Of a DNA stretch of 64,000 nt, positions 14,291 through 25,449 are shown piece by piece (within the stretch, counting starts at the first letter, position 1; each line of letters opens with the position of its first letter). The DNA comes from Amphimedon queenslandica (Eukaryota > Porifera > Demospongiae > Haplosclerida > Niphatidae), in the NCBI RefSeq assembly GCF_000090795.2, contig NW_003546455.1:39853-103852 (forward strand), written 5' to 3'. The notes below the pieces were generated by a model. That model did no database searches, had not been told where the DNA came from, and saw nothing but the letters and a program-made list of their open reading frames with translations. The translations under genes were made by a program, and so were the position numbers.

Positions 14291-14468
14291 TCACTTAGCA
14301 TGCTTTTGGGGATATCTTAAGTATGGTTATGAACAACCTGAAAATAAATGGATAAAGACAGAGAGCCTGGTTACAATTGACTAAGATTTAAAAATAGCAA
14401 AAAAATTGACTTAATTAAGATAGCTTGAATTCTAAAAAATATTTGTACAAAAACAATGCATGCACAGC

Positions 14469-14658
14469 TACCGTATAGCGGAAAATTTTTGTGGCCCAAA
14501 ATTTTCATGGATTTTGTTTTTTTTTAACCCACAAAAATCAATTCTATATGGTTTAAGATGGCCAAAATGTAGAAAACCACAAAAATTAAAGCCATGAAAT
14601 TGATTTTTGGACGGATCCACGAAAATTTTTGGCAATAAAAATTTTCTGCTATATGGTA
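14469..14658. mobile_element. 190-bp MITE with TACCRTATAGC ends
   Basis: The left end TACCGTATAGCGGAAAATTT and the inverse of the right end (TACCATATAGCAGAAAATTT) match with two differences over about 21 bp. The element may be flanked by TA. Its interior is AT-rich with short internal inverted segments, and it has no coding capacity. Confidence 0.75.
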
Positions 14659-15627
14659 CATGTACATAAGGTATGACCCTAAAAATAACAAATTAATCTG
14701 CAACTAATTGAGTGAAGTATAATCCATAGTTACAGTACAAACACACTTGGCTCTTATTATGTAATTTTATCCTGTTTGTAATTACCTGTAGGAAGTACAA
14801 TACATACACTACACACATATACACATACACTACATTCAACAATCTTGCTGTCCACATTTGCCCAGTCTTTAATCATGCTTTTTGATGTGATATCAAGCCA
14901 TAAATATTAAACCTTTCTATTCCTTTCAACAAGGTTGAAAGAAAGATCAAAGGCTGCATGCCCATAACGTATGTTGGGCTTAAGGCCAGTACATGAATAT
15001 AATTAGAAATTTAATTATTATCATTTACTATGATTATCATTTACTTTGTACCTATGTACTGTGTTGCTATGACAGCCAAAGAGGAGATGAGGTCAAAGTG
15101 CAGCTAAGATAAGCAATCATAATTATTATTGTTATCAAGTTGTAAAAATACATTAATAAGGACAATAGTATCAGCATACATTGTAACTCATGGTGCAGGT
15201 GTGATAATAATTAATGCTTGTAGACAAGTAGATAAGGAGGTTTCAGTTTCATTTCACAGTCAAAAATCAGTTTTTTCTATGCATACCCAATGACAAATTT
15301 ATACCCTTAAATGAACTAACTACACAATAATTATTGTATCAAGACTAGTTGTAGGCCTACATACTATATAGCAGTCTATTGCTCATGGAGCTGTTGTTCC
15401 TAGACATTAAAGGTGCCTCACTTATACTGGCTTCTTAACGTAATTATAAATAGTCAATAAATGAATGTAATAAGGTACAAAATTAAATTGTTTACATTGA
15501 ATTTACAAAAACATGACCATAATAATCTGTTAGTGTGACTGGTATATATTTAATTAAATAACATTATACACACATTCAAGCTAAAATAAAATTAAAAGTA
15601 TACATAAAAATCAGCAAGTTGTACCTT
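14659..15627. other. Noncoding stretch downstream of the rhodanese gene
   Basis: No gene was seen. The sequence is AT-rich with scattered AATAAT/ATTATT runs. It includes the 3' flank of the minus-strand rhodanese. Confidence 0.55.
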
Positions 15628-16557
15628 TTAATTCAACAAACGAGAGTCAATTTCTAGTTCAGGGTGTCTTGACCATTCATTCCACGAACCAAAATAATTC
15701 TTGATGTTCTTAAATCCGGCCTCTTTCAATGCTAATAACGTATTAGAAGCTCTTGCTCCTTTAAAGCAATAGACAATCACATTCTGCTCTGGTCTAATGC
15801 CCTTTTGAGCACACATTTCTCTTATGACTTCAGGTGCTTTAAAATGACAGGAACCATCACTTCTCTTCTCCATGAAGTCCCTCCACAGTATGTGAACTGA
15901 TCCCGGTAGACGACCTTTTTGTGGAGTAAAGGATACACCGTAAGGTGAAGAGGACTCTCCTGTCCACTCCTCTATGTCACGTACATCCAGTAGCACAGCA
16001 TTTTGTTCCCTGATTGCTTCTGCAACTTCATGCATATCAGCCCATACATGATTTGGAGACCATTTTGCTTTAAAGGACCCTCTTTGGACTTCATCCGAGT
16101 CTGTACTGGTTGGATATCCTTCAGCAATCCATCTGTCCAGTCCACCCTCAAGTACTGAAACGTTTTGATGTCCAAGGAGTTGGAGTAGGCACATTCCTCT
16201 GCAGCTAGCACCGTAAAGGGAGTCTAGGGAGTTCTCATATGTCACTACTCTCTCTCCAATTTCTCCATTTATCCCTGCCCTCTGAAATGAATCAGTAAAA
16301 GTATCGACCAGTTTCTTCACTCCAGGCTCATCGCTTGTGGTAAGGTAGGTGAATATCTCGTGGCAGTTGGCAGCGGTGGGTATGTGGGCAGTCGAGTACT
16401 GCTCGGGGCTTCTGACGTCCAGTATTCTTATATTCTCTTTTCCGCCCTCCTTCTCAGCCAGTGATAAGGAAGAATGAAGAGAAGAAGGTGTGATAAAAGT
16501 TCCTGCATGTCTACACAGGACACCTCGGAGGACAGAAGCACATCGAGAAGGTAACAT
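15628..16557 (-). CDS. Two-domain rhodanese (thiosulfate / mercaptopyruvate sulfurtransferase)
   Basis: About 309 residues from the ATG at 16557. The frame is open back to 16572, but there only through a GTG codon, so ATG is preferred. The N-terminal, inactive-type rhodanese domain has I-L-D-V-R-S-P-E-Q-Y and H-I-P-x-A near residues 45-65. The catalytic domain has L-L-D-V-R-D-I-E-E-W, G-R-L-P-G-S-V-H, then the loop V-Y-C-F-K-G-A-R-A-S carrying the persulfide cysteine, and the ending N-Y-x-G-S-W-N-E-W. Enzymes of this family move sulfane sulfur from thiosulfate or mercaptopyruvate to a thiophilic acceptor. The C-x-K-G-x-R loop is closer to thiosulfate sulfurtransferases than to the CGSG loop of animal MPST. 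The N-terminus (R/L/S-rich, no acids) could be a mitochondrial presequence. An 11-nt first exon (16616-16606) with a 41-nt intron would also join in frame; this is unproven. Confidence 0.9.
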   Translation of the reverse strand: MLPSRCASVLRGVLCRHAGTFITPSSLHSSLSLAEKEGGKENIRILDVRSPEQYSTAHIPTAANCHEIFTYLTTSDEPGVKKLVDTFTDSFQRAGINGEIGERVVTYENSLDSLYGASCRGMCLLQLLGHQNVSVLEGGLDRWIAEGYPTSTDSDEVQRGSFKAKWSPNHVWADMHEVAEAIREQNAVLLDVRDIEEWTGESSSPYGVSFTPQKGRLPGSVHILWRDFMEKRSDGSCHFKAPEVIREMCAQKGIRPEQNVIVYCFKGARASNTLLALKEAGFKNIKNYFGSWNEWSRHPELEIDSRLLN

Positions 16558-16616
16558 ATCTAGTCTCTTCACAGGAGAAAAAGATATAATAGATGAAAGC
16601 TTTACCCTCTAGACAT

Positions 16617-17424
16617 GATGCGTCTTAGTTCACTACTTCACTTATATAGCATAGCTAATAGAGGAAATAGAAGGGATTGGTAACATCCGCGTGGGCGTTA
16701 TTATTTACTTCAAAATAATTTTCATTTCATTCCATTATTATTCTCTTTATTTTAACCTACTATTTATCCTTGTCTTGTTTTGTTTTTAATAATTACAATT
16801 TGAAATATTTCTTTTAAATTTAGATAGAGCTACATCTAGTTTTAAATGAATAAAAATTTTGTCATCAAAAAGTAACAACAATTTTTGCTATCAAAAAATG
16901 AAAGCAATCAAGCGCAGGAAGCCAGGAACATCAATGCATGCAGATACATGTGTCTTTTGGACCACCCCAATTACTGCAGGCTGGGAAATGGTCTGGCTTG
17001 TGAGAATACTTTTGAGCTGGAGCCTGGTGTACTTCGTTTTTAGCCTCCATTCATGTGCATGTGTATTTAGTGCTAATTATTATCAGATATGTAGATCTAC
17101 TTATAGGATCAAAATTTGCTTAATTACATGTGGGCTATTATGCATAATGGGTTGTTTTGATTATCATAACAAAATTAATATAAAGTATATATTATAACTT
17201 TTTGGGTATAAAAACATTTCATAATTTTTTGTGATTTGTGGTTAAAAGAGTACTCACTGAGCTGTATGGTAAGCATCATGCATGTGTTGATTATCTCCAT
17301 TATGAATACAGCAATAATAATTTATGCATGCAGATCTATTTCGCTAAACATGAAATACTTCACTTTTTTACTTCTTAGGAAAATAAAAGTGCATTGATCG
17401 TTTAAATAATAATTAACTTTTAGG
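16617..17424. other. Intergenic region upstream of the rhodanese
   Basis: This contains the presumed promoter of the minus-strand rhodanese. An open frame on the plus strand at 16859-17197 lacks any recognisable domain and starts at a non-ATG codon, so it is not called. Confidence 0.5.
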
Positions 17425-17934
17425 TACCACAAATGAGTGTTTACTGCATACTTGTTGCTGATATTCAAGAAGCATATGAGTTAAAGCCACACAAATTGCC
17501 ACCAACTAAGACAGTTCAACCAAAAACAAACTGGCCTCATTATGTTGCATTCGATTATGAATTCAGAGGAAAGGTCACAAAACAGCTTAATTTTTTAACT
17601 AAGGATTCCAGTATAAGATTAACTCCTTGTGGTACATCTGACTTTCAGTATTGGGTACTAAGCCCTATTACTACTGCTTTTGATACTGTTGTTCTGCGAG
17701 AATTAGATAAGATAATTGCATTATCACACACATGTTTCATAGATGCAACGTTAAGAAAATAATGATTTGTACACCTGGTAAAATACTTAGTAACGCTACT
17801 GCATTACTAATAGTTAATGTCTCATTTATGAATGTATTAACACAAGACATTGCAATTTTGTCATGTGTTGTTGTTGCTGATGGAACAGCTACAATAAAAG
17901 TCAATATCTACAATACATTTATTTGCTAATTCAA
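17425..17934 (+). pseudogene. Exon-like relic of an unrecognised gene
   Basis: After an acceptor-like TTAACTTTTAG at 17424, a frame stays open to 17762, encoding for example R-L-T-P-C-G-T-S-D-F-Q-Y-W-V-L-S-P and L-R-E-L-D-K-I-I-A-L-S. This has protein-like composition, unlike the flanks. The apparent continuation (V-S-F-M-N-V and S-C-V-V-V-A-D-G-T-A-T-I-K-V) lies in another frame up to about 17905, so a frameshift or missed splice is needed. A 14-bp block TAGTAACGCTACTG inside it recurs near 49780. I do not recognise the family. It may be a decayed cellular or transposon gene. Confidence 0.35.
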
Positions 17935-18764
17935 GTGAATTATTTGATGCTAATTGGAATAGCTATATGAAGGAAAATATTTACAATATGTATCATTGCT
18001 AACTCAATAAATTATTCATGCTAATTTGCTATTTTAACAGGCTATAAAGGTATTATTGTGCTTTAACAGGTCAGGAACTTTAATTCTTTTTTTAGTCTAA
18101 GTGTTAAGATTTTTCCTCACATTTCCTACAACTAGTGGAAAAGCTCTTAATATTCTCATTTTTAAACTAAATATAATGAAAATATTAATCACCCTATTGG
18201 TTATAGCAAAAAAAAATGTAATATCTGTTGTAATATGTATGACATATGTGTGCATGTAATTAGTAGGTTGTGTATTTTGTGTTAATTAGTATTTACGTAA
18301 ACATATGCTTTTAATTAATGTATGATCTCATGTTCCTATGGCCTTATGCCCTCTTTTGTGTAACGTACAATGAGCTGGACAGCTCTGTCCAGCTCATGAC
18401 TCACTTGTCTACTCCATATGGACCTTTTGTTAGTTACCTGTGTACAATAGTGCATGTCCTTATTTCTTTGTTATGTTTTAGTATTTAAGTTCTGTAATCT
18501 TAGAGCAGTTTTATTCTCTTTTTGTTGTCAAAGTATCTTAACTTGATCTCTGCTAATCTTACTATGTGCAGCAATTCTAGCTAATCGCTATTGTAGTGCT
18601 GATTCTCGATAATATCTAAACTGAGAAACATTATTATTTTTCCAACTATTAGACTACTGTTACAAAGAAAACAAAATATTTCTCACTGACAACTAGGCTA
18701 CTTGTTTGTGATCAAAATTTACAATGATACTGTGAAATTGTACAAAAGCTTTCCAAACAGATGA
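17935..18764. other. Noncoding stretch with a 28-bp hairpin
   Basis: No gene is supported. A perfect inverted repeat, ATGAGCTGGACAG / CTGTCCAGCTCAT with a 2-nt loop, lies at 18370-18397. Confidence 0.6.
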
Positions 18765-21700
18765 CTAATAATCTTTTTCTTCTCTATTTTCCTCAATGAG
18801 TGGTGGCAAAGACTCATATAAATCATCCTTTTTATAAAAATTACAACATTTTTGTTTCAATAGTTTTCTAATCCGGCGATTTTGATTAAGACCAATGCAT
18901 ATATGGTAACCTAATATAATGCAGCAGAGCACTCCTCCACAACTAATAGATACACTCGCAACAGTTTCAATGGCACTCAGACTACTGGCTGACGAGGAGA
19001 CTATTAGGTTTGCCAAGAGGATGATGCCAAATAATATTTCTAGTCCATTATGGATCTTATTTTTGTATGGTTTTACAAGGCACAATCCAAGAACATAAAA
19101 CCCGGTTACAACTGTGAAGATTAGCAATAGCAGTGTAGTGTTGTTGCTATCAAGTGATGCTGATATGATATGCACAAGTGTACGTATGATCAGCATTAGA
19201 CCAAACCAATACCTGTGCTTATCCTTGTAAGGACCATGGAGTGCTTCAATGAATGGACGTAAGTACATGGCCATGCATCGGAATCGAAACAGTTTAACAC
19301 CAAACAATCCAAGGAGTATAAAAGGAACAACAAAAAATATAATGACAGCAATACTGATGCATATCAATATGATATGAACTGGGTCCCTCCCATATAAAAC
19401 ACTGCCATCAGTGAACCAAACTAATCTACTGGAGGTGCTACCATCAGGGCTTAACTGGTGTATACGAGCTGGAGTGAGTACATTAAGCGAGAGAGAAAGA
19501 AGATTTGAAAATGATATAAACATTAAAGTCATTAGGACTTGAACCGAGGATCCTACAGTGAGATTAGAAACCTTTGTTGAACAGCGACTGATTAGGATTA
19601 TAATTATGACCAAGAGCCATAAATAAAATGAGAAGCTATACTCAATGAACATTGTATCCATAGCATTGAAGCCATTCCATACACATAGTGGTATTTGTAA
19701 ACTGTATATTGTGAATGAAATTCCATATATGAAGTACCTAAAGATGTTTTTATGTGTTACTAAGAGCGTAAATGATGGTGTAAGACTTACGACATCAAAC
19801 CATAATACCAAACCACCTATTGTTCCTTTATTGATGGTGAATTTAAAACAGAATAGAAGCACAACATACAATATGCTTGTGACAACAATGACTGCTAGTA
19901 AACCAACATTTTCGATATCATTGTTGCAATAATGACAGTCGTAAGAAAAAAGAACTTTGCTATATCCTTCCTTGCATTGTCCACACAATATGCCAGCATG
20001 ATTACTCATGCATATATCATCAATTTGTGTTACATTGATGTTCCATGTGTCAGTCCTACAGTATCCAGGAGGGCAATGAGGACAGTACTCTAGTTTTGAT
20101 TGATTTTTTGTATGAACTAGACCCAACCAAGACGCTTGAGGGATTAATACTTTAGTATTATCAATTTTACATTGAGTGATGCCAAGGGCTTTAAGAAAAG
20201 AGCTACATGTGCAACGCTTGGTTTTATTATTATAAACAAATCCAAGTGGACAATTCAGTTGTTCTAGTTTGACAAATGCCACAGAAAAATAACCAAACAC
20301 TGCAAACCGTAGTGAAATATCTCGCTCTGTATTGTTTACAGCAGGAAGTATTTGAAATTGAAGAGGAGTGCAACTGTTACTGTACACAACCTGTGTACGG
20401 TGTTTAGGATTGAGCTCATTTGATATGTCCATGTTGTATTTGAGGAAACTTGTTTTCAAAATCCTCGTAAGTGTTGTCAAAACCTGCGCATAACTTGAGA
20501 TATTGTTTAGATCAACAGTTCTAAGTCCAATGGTGAGTGTTTGCCCAGGATAAAAATTGTAACTAGTTTTAACTTTGTTCACTCCACTAATTGAGCATAA
20601 TTGTGTCTTAACTGCTACTGATGCTATCTCATTAGTTGTCCAGTTGCTATTAGTAAAGTATGTTAATGCATTATAGAGTACACTTGTATTAAATGGAGAG
20701 TTTAACTGTTGACAATCATACGATGGAGACACATACATTGAGTTACCAGCTAGTCCAGCAGTATTATTGATGAAATGTAGTTTTATGTTTATGTCGGAGG
20801 CATTCGTTTTATTACTGTATATTTGAATCGCACAGAGTGAATTTGATAATGGCAAGTTTCTTTCGACATAAGAATAAATAGCCCCTCCATATGAAAAGGC
20901 CTTGTTTCTGATAAACACTGCATTTAATGGTTCAAGTAGAAACATATGTGATGATTGATCAAGTCTTATAGCACCTCCATTAGTTGCCCTATTGTTCTCA
21001 AACAATATGTCACCATACAAATAAATGTCAGAGTTGCAAGCCAGTATTACTGACCCAGTAATGTATTTCATAATGTTATTACCATAAATAGTGACATTGG
21101 CTATATTGACAAAGACCATCTTCCCAATGTTGTCTACTCTTTTTGGTACAAGCTTCCAGTTTGTAGTACCTACTGTGAATGATTTTAGTTCTAACAGAAG
21201 ATTCTTCTGCTGATTCTTTCCATTTTCTGTTACTTTTGCAAAAATGATTGATGAGCGATAGCCAAAATGACTTCTCTTACAGTAAATATTTTGCAAAGAA
21301 ATGGACACGTATGCCTCAATATTAGAATCAACAATAACATGAAAGAATATATGATCATAGGTAGTGTCAGCAAGCTGTTTTGAAAGTGCATCATAATGGA
21401 ATTGAAATAAACTGTTTTTTATACTAAGAAAGCTCCACTTCTTTTTAATGCCAATTTCATTTCTTTTGTACCTTGATCCTACAATACACCCAATAACGCC
21501 AACTTTTGAGTCTATGAGCTTGTTTTCAGTAAAGGTTACATTCTCAAAAGCTACAGTGGTCCTTCCAATGGGTGCATCTCTGGCTATGATGGCTATGTTA
21601 TACAAACTGTGATAACAACCATCCCACACACTCTTTTCAAAAAATATGGATGCTTGATAGTTTCCTTCACTGAAGAGTACTGCAGTACAAGAAGCAAAAC

Positions 21701-22451
21701 TATTGACTGCTTTTGGATAGGATGATGAAGACAAGGGTCTGTTAATGTCAGTATTGTCATTTCCTTGAAGGTCTATGTGAGATATGATGGCTGTAACTGG
21801 TTCATTAGTTGTGTAGTTTGAGAAGTAGAGAAGTAGTCCAGTCCCACCACCAGCACAGTTTGTATCAATGTCACAATACACACTGCTGTATATTTTGACT
21901 GAGATGACAGCTAGGCTCTTGTAGTGATTGATGTACACAATTCCATATCCATAAAAATTACTAATGGATACATTCTGAAGTAAAACGTCTGCTGAATGAC
22001 TAAAAAGGAGTGTTGAAGACTGACCTTTGGGAAAATAGAACGAATTATCATGACTAGGATAAAGCCAGGCTACAGAAGGCATTGTCCCACCACACTGGTG
22101 TATGTTAACATTCTCAATTCGTAGCCCACTAGAGTTATAAAAGCCAAGACCAGTGGGCTCTGAACAGGTAATAGTGGCTGGGACATTGGTTGATGCACTC
22201 AATATTGTGATATTGCTAACACCACTAACCAAACAAAAGGAAGAATTAGCCATGTTCAAATCATAAGATATGTTTGCTAAGAGACATAAGTGAGTACCTG
22301 GCTGTAGAAGTGATCTTCCTTTTCCACAGAGATGATAAACCAATGAAGTTGAATTTGTTAAATAGACACATTCATCACTGCCACTTACATTTAGTGACAC
22401 TAGTATAACAGTCAGTAATAGTTTGTAAAGCATCTGCTTGCAGCAGGCCAT
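18765..22451 (-). CDS. PB1: Pmp-like beta-helix / Cys-rich / multi-TM membrane protein
   Basis: Intronless, about 1,228 residues from the ATG at 22451; codons before it begin with TTG, not ATG. Residues ~7-25 form a signal peptide (L-Y-K-L-L-L-T-V-I-L-V). The next ~700 residues are a right-handed beta-helix type ectodomain rich in N-x-T/S sites, with FxxN and GGAI motifs (F-E-N-N-R-A-T-N-G-G-A-I; F-I-N-N-T-A-G). A Cys-rich stalk follows (C-P-L-G-F-V-Y, C-T-C-S, C-P-P-G-Y-C, G-I-L-C-G-Q-C-K-E-G-Y-S). The last third has about 9-10 hydrophobic helices, with a P-L-C-V-W-N-G loop and L-R-P-F-I-E-A-L-H-G-P-Y-K-D before a Y-W-F-G helix. The tail ends D-L-Y-E-S-L-P-P-L-I-E-E. GGA[ILV]/FxxN motifs are the hallmark of chlamydial Pmp repeats, so this kind of protein tends to be labelled pmp-like, but the multi-TM C-terminus is not bacterial in type. 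A surface receptor or channel role is inference. Confidence 0.88.
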   Translation of the reverse strand: MACCKQMLYKLLLTVILVSLNVSGSDECVYLTNSTSLVYHLCGKGRSLLQPGTHLCLLANISYDLNMANSSFCLVSGVSNITILSASTNVPATITCSEPTGLGFYNSSGLRIENVNIHQCGGTMPSVAWLYPSHDNSFYFPKGQSSTLLFSHSADVLLQNVSISNFYGYGIVYINHYKSLAVISVKIYSSVYCDIDTNCAGGGTGLLLYFSNYTTNEPVTAIISHIDLQGNDNTDINRPLSSSSYPKAVNSFASCTAVLFSEGNYQASIFFEKSVWDGCYHSLYNIAIIARDAPIGRTTVAFENVTFTENKLIDSKVGVIGCIVGSRYKRNEIGIKKKWSFLSIKNSLFQFHYDALSKQLADTTYDHIFFHVIVDSNIEAYVSISLQNIYCKRSHFGYRSSIIFAKVTENGKNQQKNLLLELKSFTVGTTNWKLVPKRVDNIGKMVFVNIANVTIYGNNIMKYITGSVILACNSDIYLYGDILFENNRATNGGAIRLDQSSHMFLLEPLNAVFIRNKAFSYGGAIYSYVERNLPLSNSLCAIQIYSNKTNASDINIKLHFINNTAGLAGNSMYVSPSYDCQQLNSPFNTSVLYNALTYFTNSNWTTNEIASVAVKTQLCSISGVNKVKTSYNFYPGQTLTIGLRTVDLNNISSYAQVLTTLTRILKTSFLKYNMDISNELNPKHRTQVVYSNSCTPLQFQILPAVNNTERDISLRFAVFGYFSVAFVKLEQLNCPLGFVYNNKTKRCTCSSFLKALGITQCKIDNTKVLIPQASWLGLVHTKNQSKLEYCPHCPPGYCRTDTWNINVTQIDDICMSNHAGILCGQCKEGYSKVLFSYDCHYCNNDIENVGLLAVIVVTSILYVVLLFCFKFTINKGTIGGLVLWFDVVSLTPSFTLLVTHKNIFRYFIYGISFTIYSLQIPLCVWNGFNAMDTMFIEYSFSFYLWLLVIIIILISRCSTKVSNLTVGSSVQVLMTLMFISFSNLLSLSLNVLTPARIHQLSPDGSTSSRLVWFTDGSVLYGRDPVHIILICISIAVIIFFVVPFILLGLFGVKLFRFRCMAMYLRPFIEALHGPYKDKHRYWFGLMLIIRTLVHIISASLDSNNTTLLLLIFTVVTGFYVLGLCLVKPYKNKIHNGLEILFGIILLANLIVSSSASSLSAIETVASVSISCGGVLCCIILGYHICIGLNQNRRIRKLLKQKCCNFYKKDDLYESLPPLIEENREEKDY

Positions 22452-22982
22452 GACTGTATTATGCTCCAGTTTGTTTTTGCTCAGCAACAATCATTGTATG
22501 GCAGAATGTTGCTTTTATGCTACGTTGCAGTGAATTAGTTTCAACATGTATGCATACATGCACATAATTCCACACGTCAAATATGAAAACATAGTTGTTA
22601 ACTCGTTATTGTTATCACCATTGTCTAATAACTTGTTTCAAAATGTCTAGCATATTACTTTTGTATGAAAAACAAAACTTGTTGACAATTTTTAGAACAA
22701 TACCGTTATAAATATAAAGAGATAAACAGGAAGAGTAAGTATTAGAAGCATACCTTTACAATTTAATTTTACATTAATGTTTATATCAACATTATTATGC
22801 ATAAATGTACATAGTTTGTTACAAACAATAATAATGATGAATTAAAAATATTAAAATGTCATCAAATTTGTACAGTACTTTTATTAACACAATTAGATCT
22901 ATATGAGAAGAGGGAGAAATTAAATTATTTAATGCACAATTTATGCATTGATTACTTGAAGTCCTTTAATTTCTTCTATTAC
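22452..22982. other. Promoter-side flank of PB1
   Basis: AT-rich with no gene. It is presumed to contain the PB1 promoter; no distinctive element was identified. Confidence 0.5.
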
Positions 22983-23285
22983 ATTAATGAAGCATATTGA
23001 GTTAGTTGGACCAGAAACTTCACCTTGTCTGACTATTAAAAAATAAAATTTGATACTGTTTGTTTCAACAGCAATAAATTTAATTAGAATTATTAATTCA
23101 ATTTTGTAAGGATAACAAAACAGTGAATCATTGATGCAGGCCATGTACATGCAGAAAATATGAAACAGTGCACCTAGCTAGACGAAGGTCAAACATTAAG
23201 GGGCCTGCCCTTTAGCTACAAACTGACACAAGTGTACTGTACTAACTAATATACAAGATACAAGTACACTCAAACAGAACTACTT
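22983..23285 (+). repeat. Dispersed repeat Y, copy 1
   Basis: About 300 bp, similar in direct orientation to 30954-31245. Shared blocks include AGCATATTGAGTTAGT, AATCA(T/C)TGATGCAGGCCATG, GGTCAAACATTAAGGGGC and CAAACAGAACTACTT. No coding frame is conserved. Confidence 0.75.
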
Positions 23286-23939
23286 TATTAGTAAAGGATT
23301 CACCTGTGGTCAAATACACTTAAGGTGCTTGATAATTGAGATGCCACCGGGACTCATAAACCAGAAATAGTAGCAATACAAGCACCTTTATACATGTACA
23401 TGTAGCAGTAGCAGATTTTGTAGGGTTAATTTGTTGAATGACAATTACTGAGTTATGAGTTACAACAGCCCTCACGTCAGTAGCCTTAATTCTGCCATAT
23501 GATGCTAGATTATCTTCCACTAGCCAGGTGCCTGTATCCTTCACAGAACCATTGACACAAGATAAATTTTTCAGTTCAGACTAGGAAGTATTGTCTGACA
23601 CAAAATAGCATGGAGATGACATTTCCTATTTGTAGAAGGGAGGGCATGAATAGATACAGGTATCATGAGGTATGTTTGAGGAGTGCCACAAAACTAACCT
23701 CCTCTGAAGACGACACTGGCTCCAAGGAGAACTTGGCCAAGATCACCACCACTTTGTTTCAGGCAATGATTCCAAGCAGTGGAACTGAGAAGAGTAGCAG
23801 CTGTACCAGTATCAACAAGAAAGCTGTAAGGTTAACTAAACAATGTAAAAGGATAATGAAATGTGAGTGCAGAGTTCACTGGAGATATAATAAATTGCCA
23901 AGGTGGGGCCACATTGATAAATAACTTGCTAAAATCTAA
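23286..23939. other. Noncoding stretch
   Basis: Contains a TACATGTACATG run near 23395. An open frame at 23610-23924 shows no domain or conserved neighbour and is not called. Confidence 0.5.
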
Positions 23940-24850
23940 AAATACCCTAAATGGCTCATAAATCATGACAAATTTTTATTATATTTTTGATACGTATTGA
24001 TGTCCTTATGCTATGTAGAACGTTTGAGCTAATTCTAACTCCATTTTTTCAAATTATGGCTATTTTTAAAATTGGCCAAAATCTGAAAAATAACCCTGTA
24101 TTATAGCCCATGCTTTTTTCCCAAAAATGGCTCCAAAATCACTCCAAATTTTTAGTACACTTTTTTGGTACATATTGATGTCCTTATGCTAGGTATAAGT
24201 TGGAGCTAATTCCCACTATTATTTTTCAAGTTATGGCCATTAAAAAATTATTATGCCAAAATATACTGTTATAGCCCATGTTTTTTCCCAAAACATGGCT
24301 CCCAAATCACCACAAAATTTTATAACATTTTATGATATAATGTCCTTAAGCTATGTAGAAAGTTTGAGCTAATTCTGACTTCAATTTTTCAAGTTACGCT
24401 TATTTTGAAAATTGGCCAAAATCTGAAAAATACCCATGCCTTTTTCCAAGAAAATGGCTAAAAAATTACTTTAAATGTTTATTACATTTTCTGATTATAT
24501 TGATGTCCTAATGCTATGTAGAAAGTTTGGGGTGATTCCAGCTTAAATCTTTTGAGTTATAGCCATTTTTAAAATAAGCCAAAATCTGAAAAACACCCAA
24601 GGCTATAGCCCATGCTTTTTTCCGAACAATGGCTAAAAATTAACCCCTAATTTTTATCACATTTTTTGATACATATTGCTGTCCTTATGCTGCATAAAAA
24701 GTTTGAGCTGATCCAGACTTAAATTTTTAAAATTACAGCCATTTTAAGAAACGTGCCAAATTCTAAAAATATCCAAGGCTATGGCTAAATAATGGCTAAA
24801 AAATCACTCCCAATTTTTATTACATTTTCCAATACATATTGATGATTATA
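23940..24850. repeat. Degenerate tandem array, second location
   Basis: The phrase GATGTCCTTATGCTATGTAG followed by AAAGTTTGAGCT recurs at about 23999, 24178, 24345, 24504 and 24670. Units of about 160-180 bp alternate with TATAGCCCATGCTTTTTTCC and GCCAAAATCTGAAAAA blocks. It belongs to the same family as the array at 13.1-14.3 kb. Confidence 0.8.
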
Positions 24851-25002
24851 GCACTAATTAAGTATAGAGATTTCAAACTTACATAAAATTTTAACGTTTT
24901 ATCAATACAGTATATGTACACATACAATGTTTCTTAATTCTTACCACTGGTTATCAGGTGACTTAATAACTAGCTCCACCCACACATAAAGACCGAATTG
25001 TG

Positions 25003-25402
25003 TATAGACCTCTTCAGGTGAGATTGACGGTGGCCTATGAATATCATTACTGTTTATTACGGTATCCACCTACGGTGATAATTGGCCGCCATTTTGGACG
25101 GCAAGATTCAATGGAGGATGAATGAAGAAAAGGCAAAACTGATTCTTTTCGTTGGCATGGAGCTTTTTCAAGCTACAAAAGCTGGTTGGAGGAAAGAATG
25201 GTCGCTGCTAAGCATCTCCTAAAAGGGATTTGGTGCAATATGAAGCATATTCTTTAATAGAGCTTGCTTTCTGCATTAGCCCATTCATACTCCATAGAAA
25301 GTTGCCGTCCACGAAAATTATTTCAGAGTCAGCCAGGCTCAGTCACGCCCCTTGCCGTATATCATTCTTTGACGTAATTCATTCTCACCCAAAGAGGTCT
25401 AT
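25003..25402. mobile_element. MITE copy, inverted relative to 11396-11781
   Basis: The ends TAGACCTCTTCAGGTGAG (left) and the inverse of the right end (TAGACCTCTTTGGGTGAG) form imperfect terminal inverted repeats. Internal segments match the complement of the 11.4 kb element, including the CATTGAATCTTGCCGTCC block. It is noncoding. Confidence 0.75.
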
Positions 25403-25449
25403 TGTATGGGGAAGAAGACATCAACAGGTTTCTTTTTGTTAGGAGAGGG

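Noticed and set aside
16859-17197. Possible 112-residue protein on the plus strand
   Set aside because: It starts at a non-ATG codon and has no domain and no splice-consistent context.
23610-23924. Possible 104-residue protein
   Set aside because: No recognisable motif, and it lies between repeats with no paralogue.
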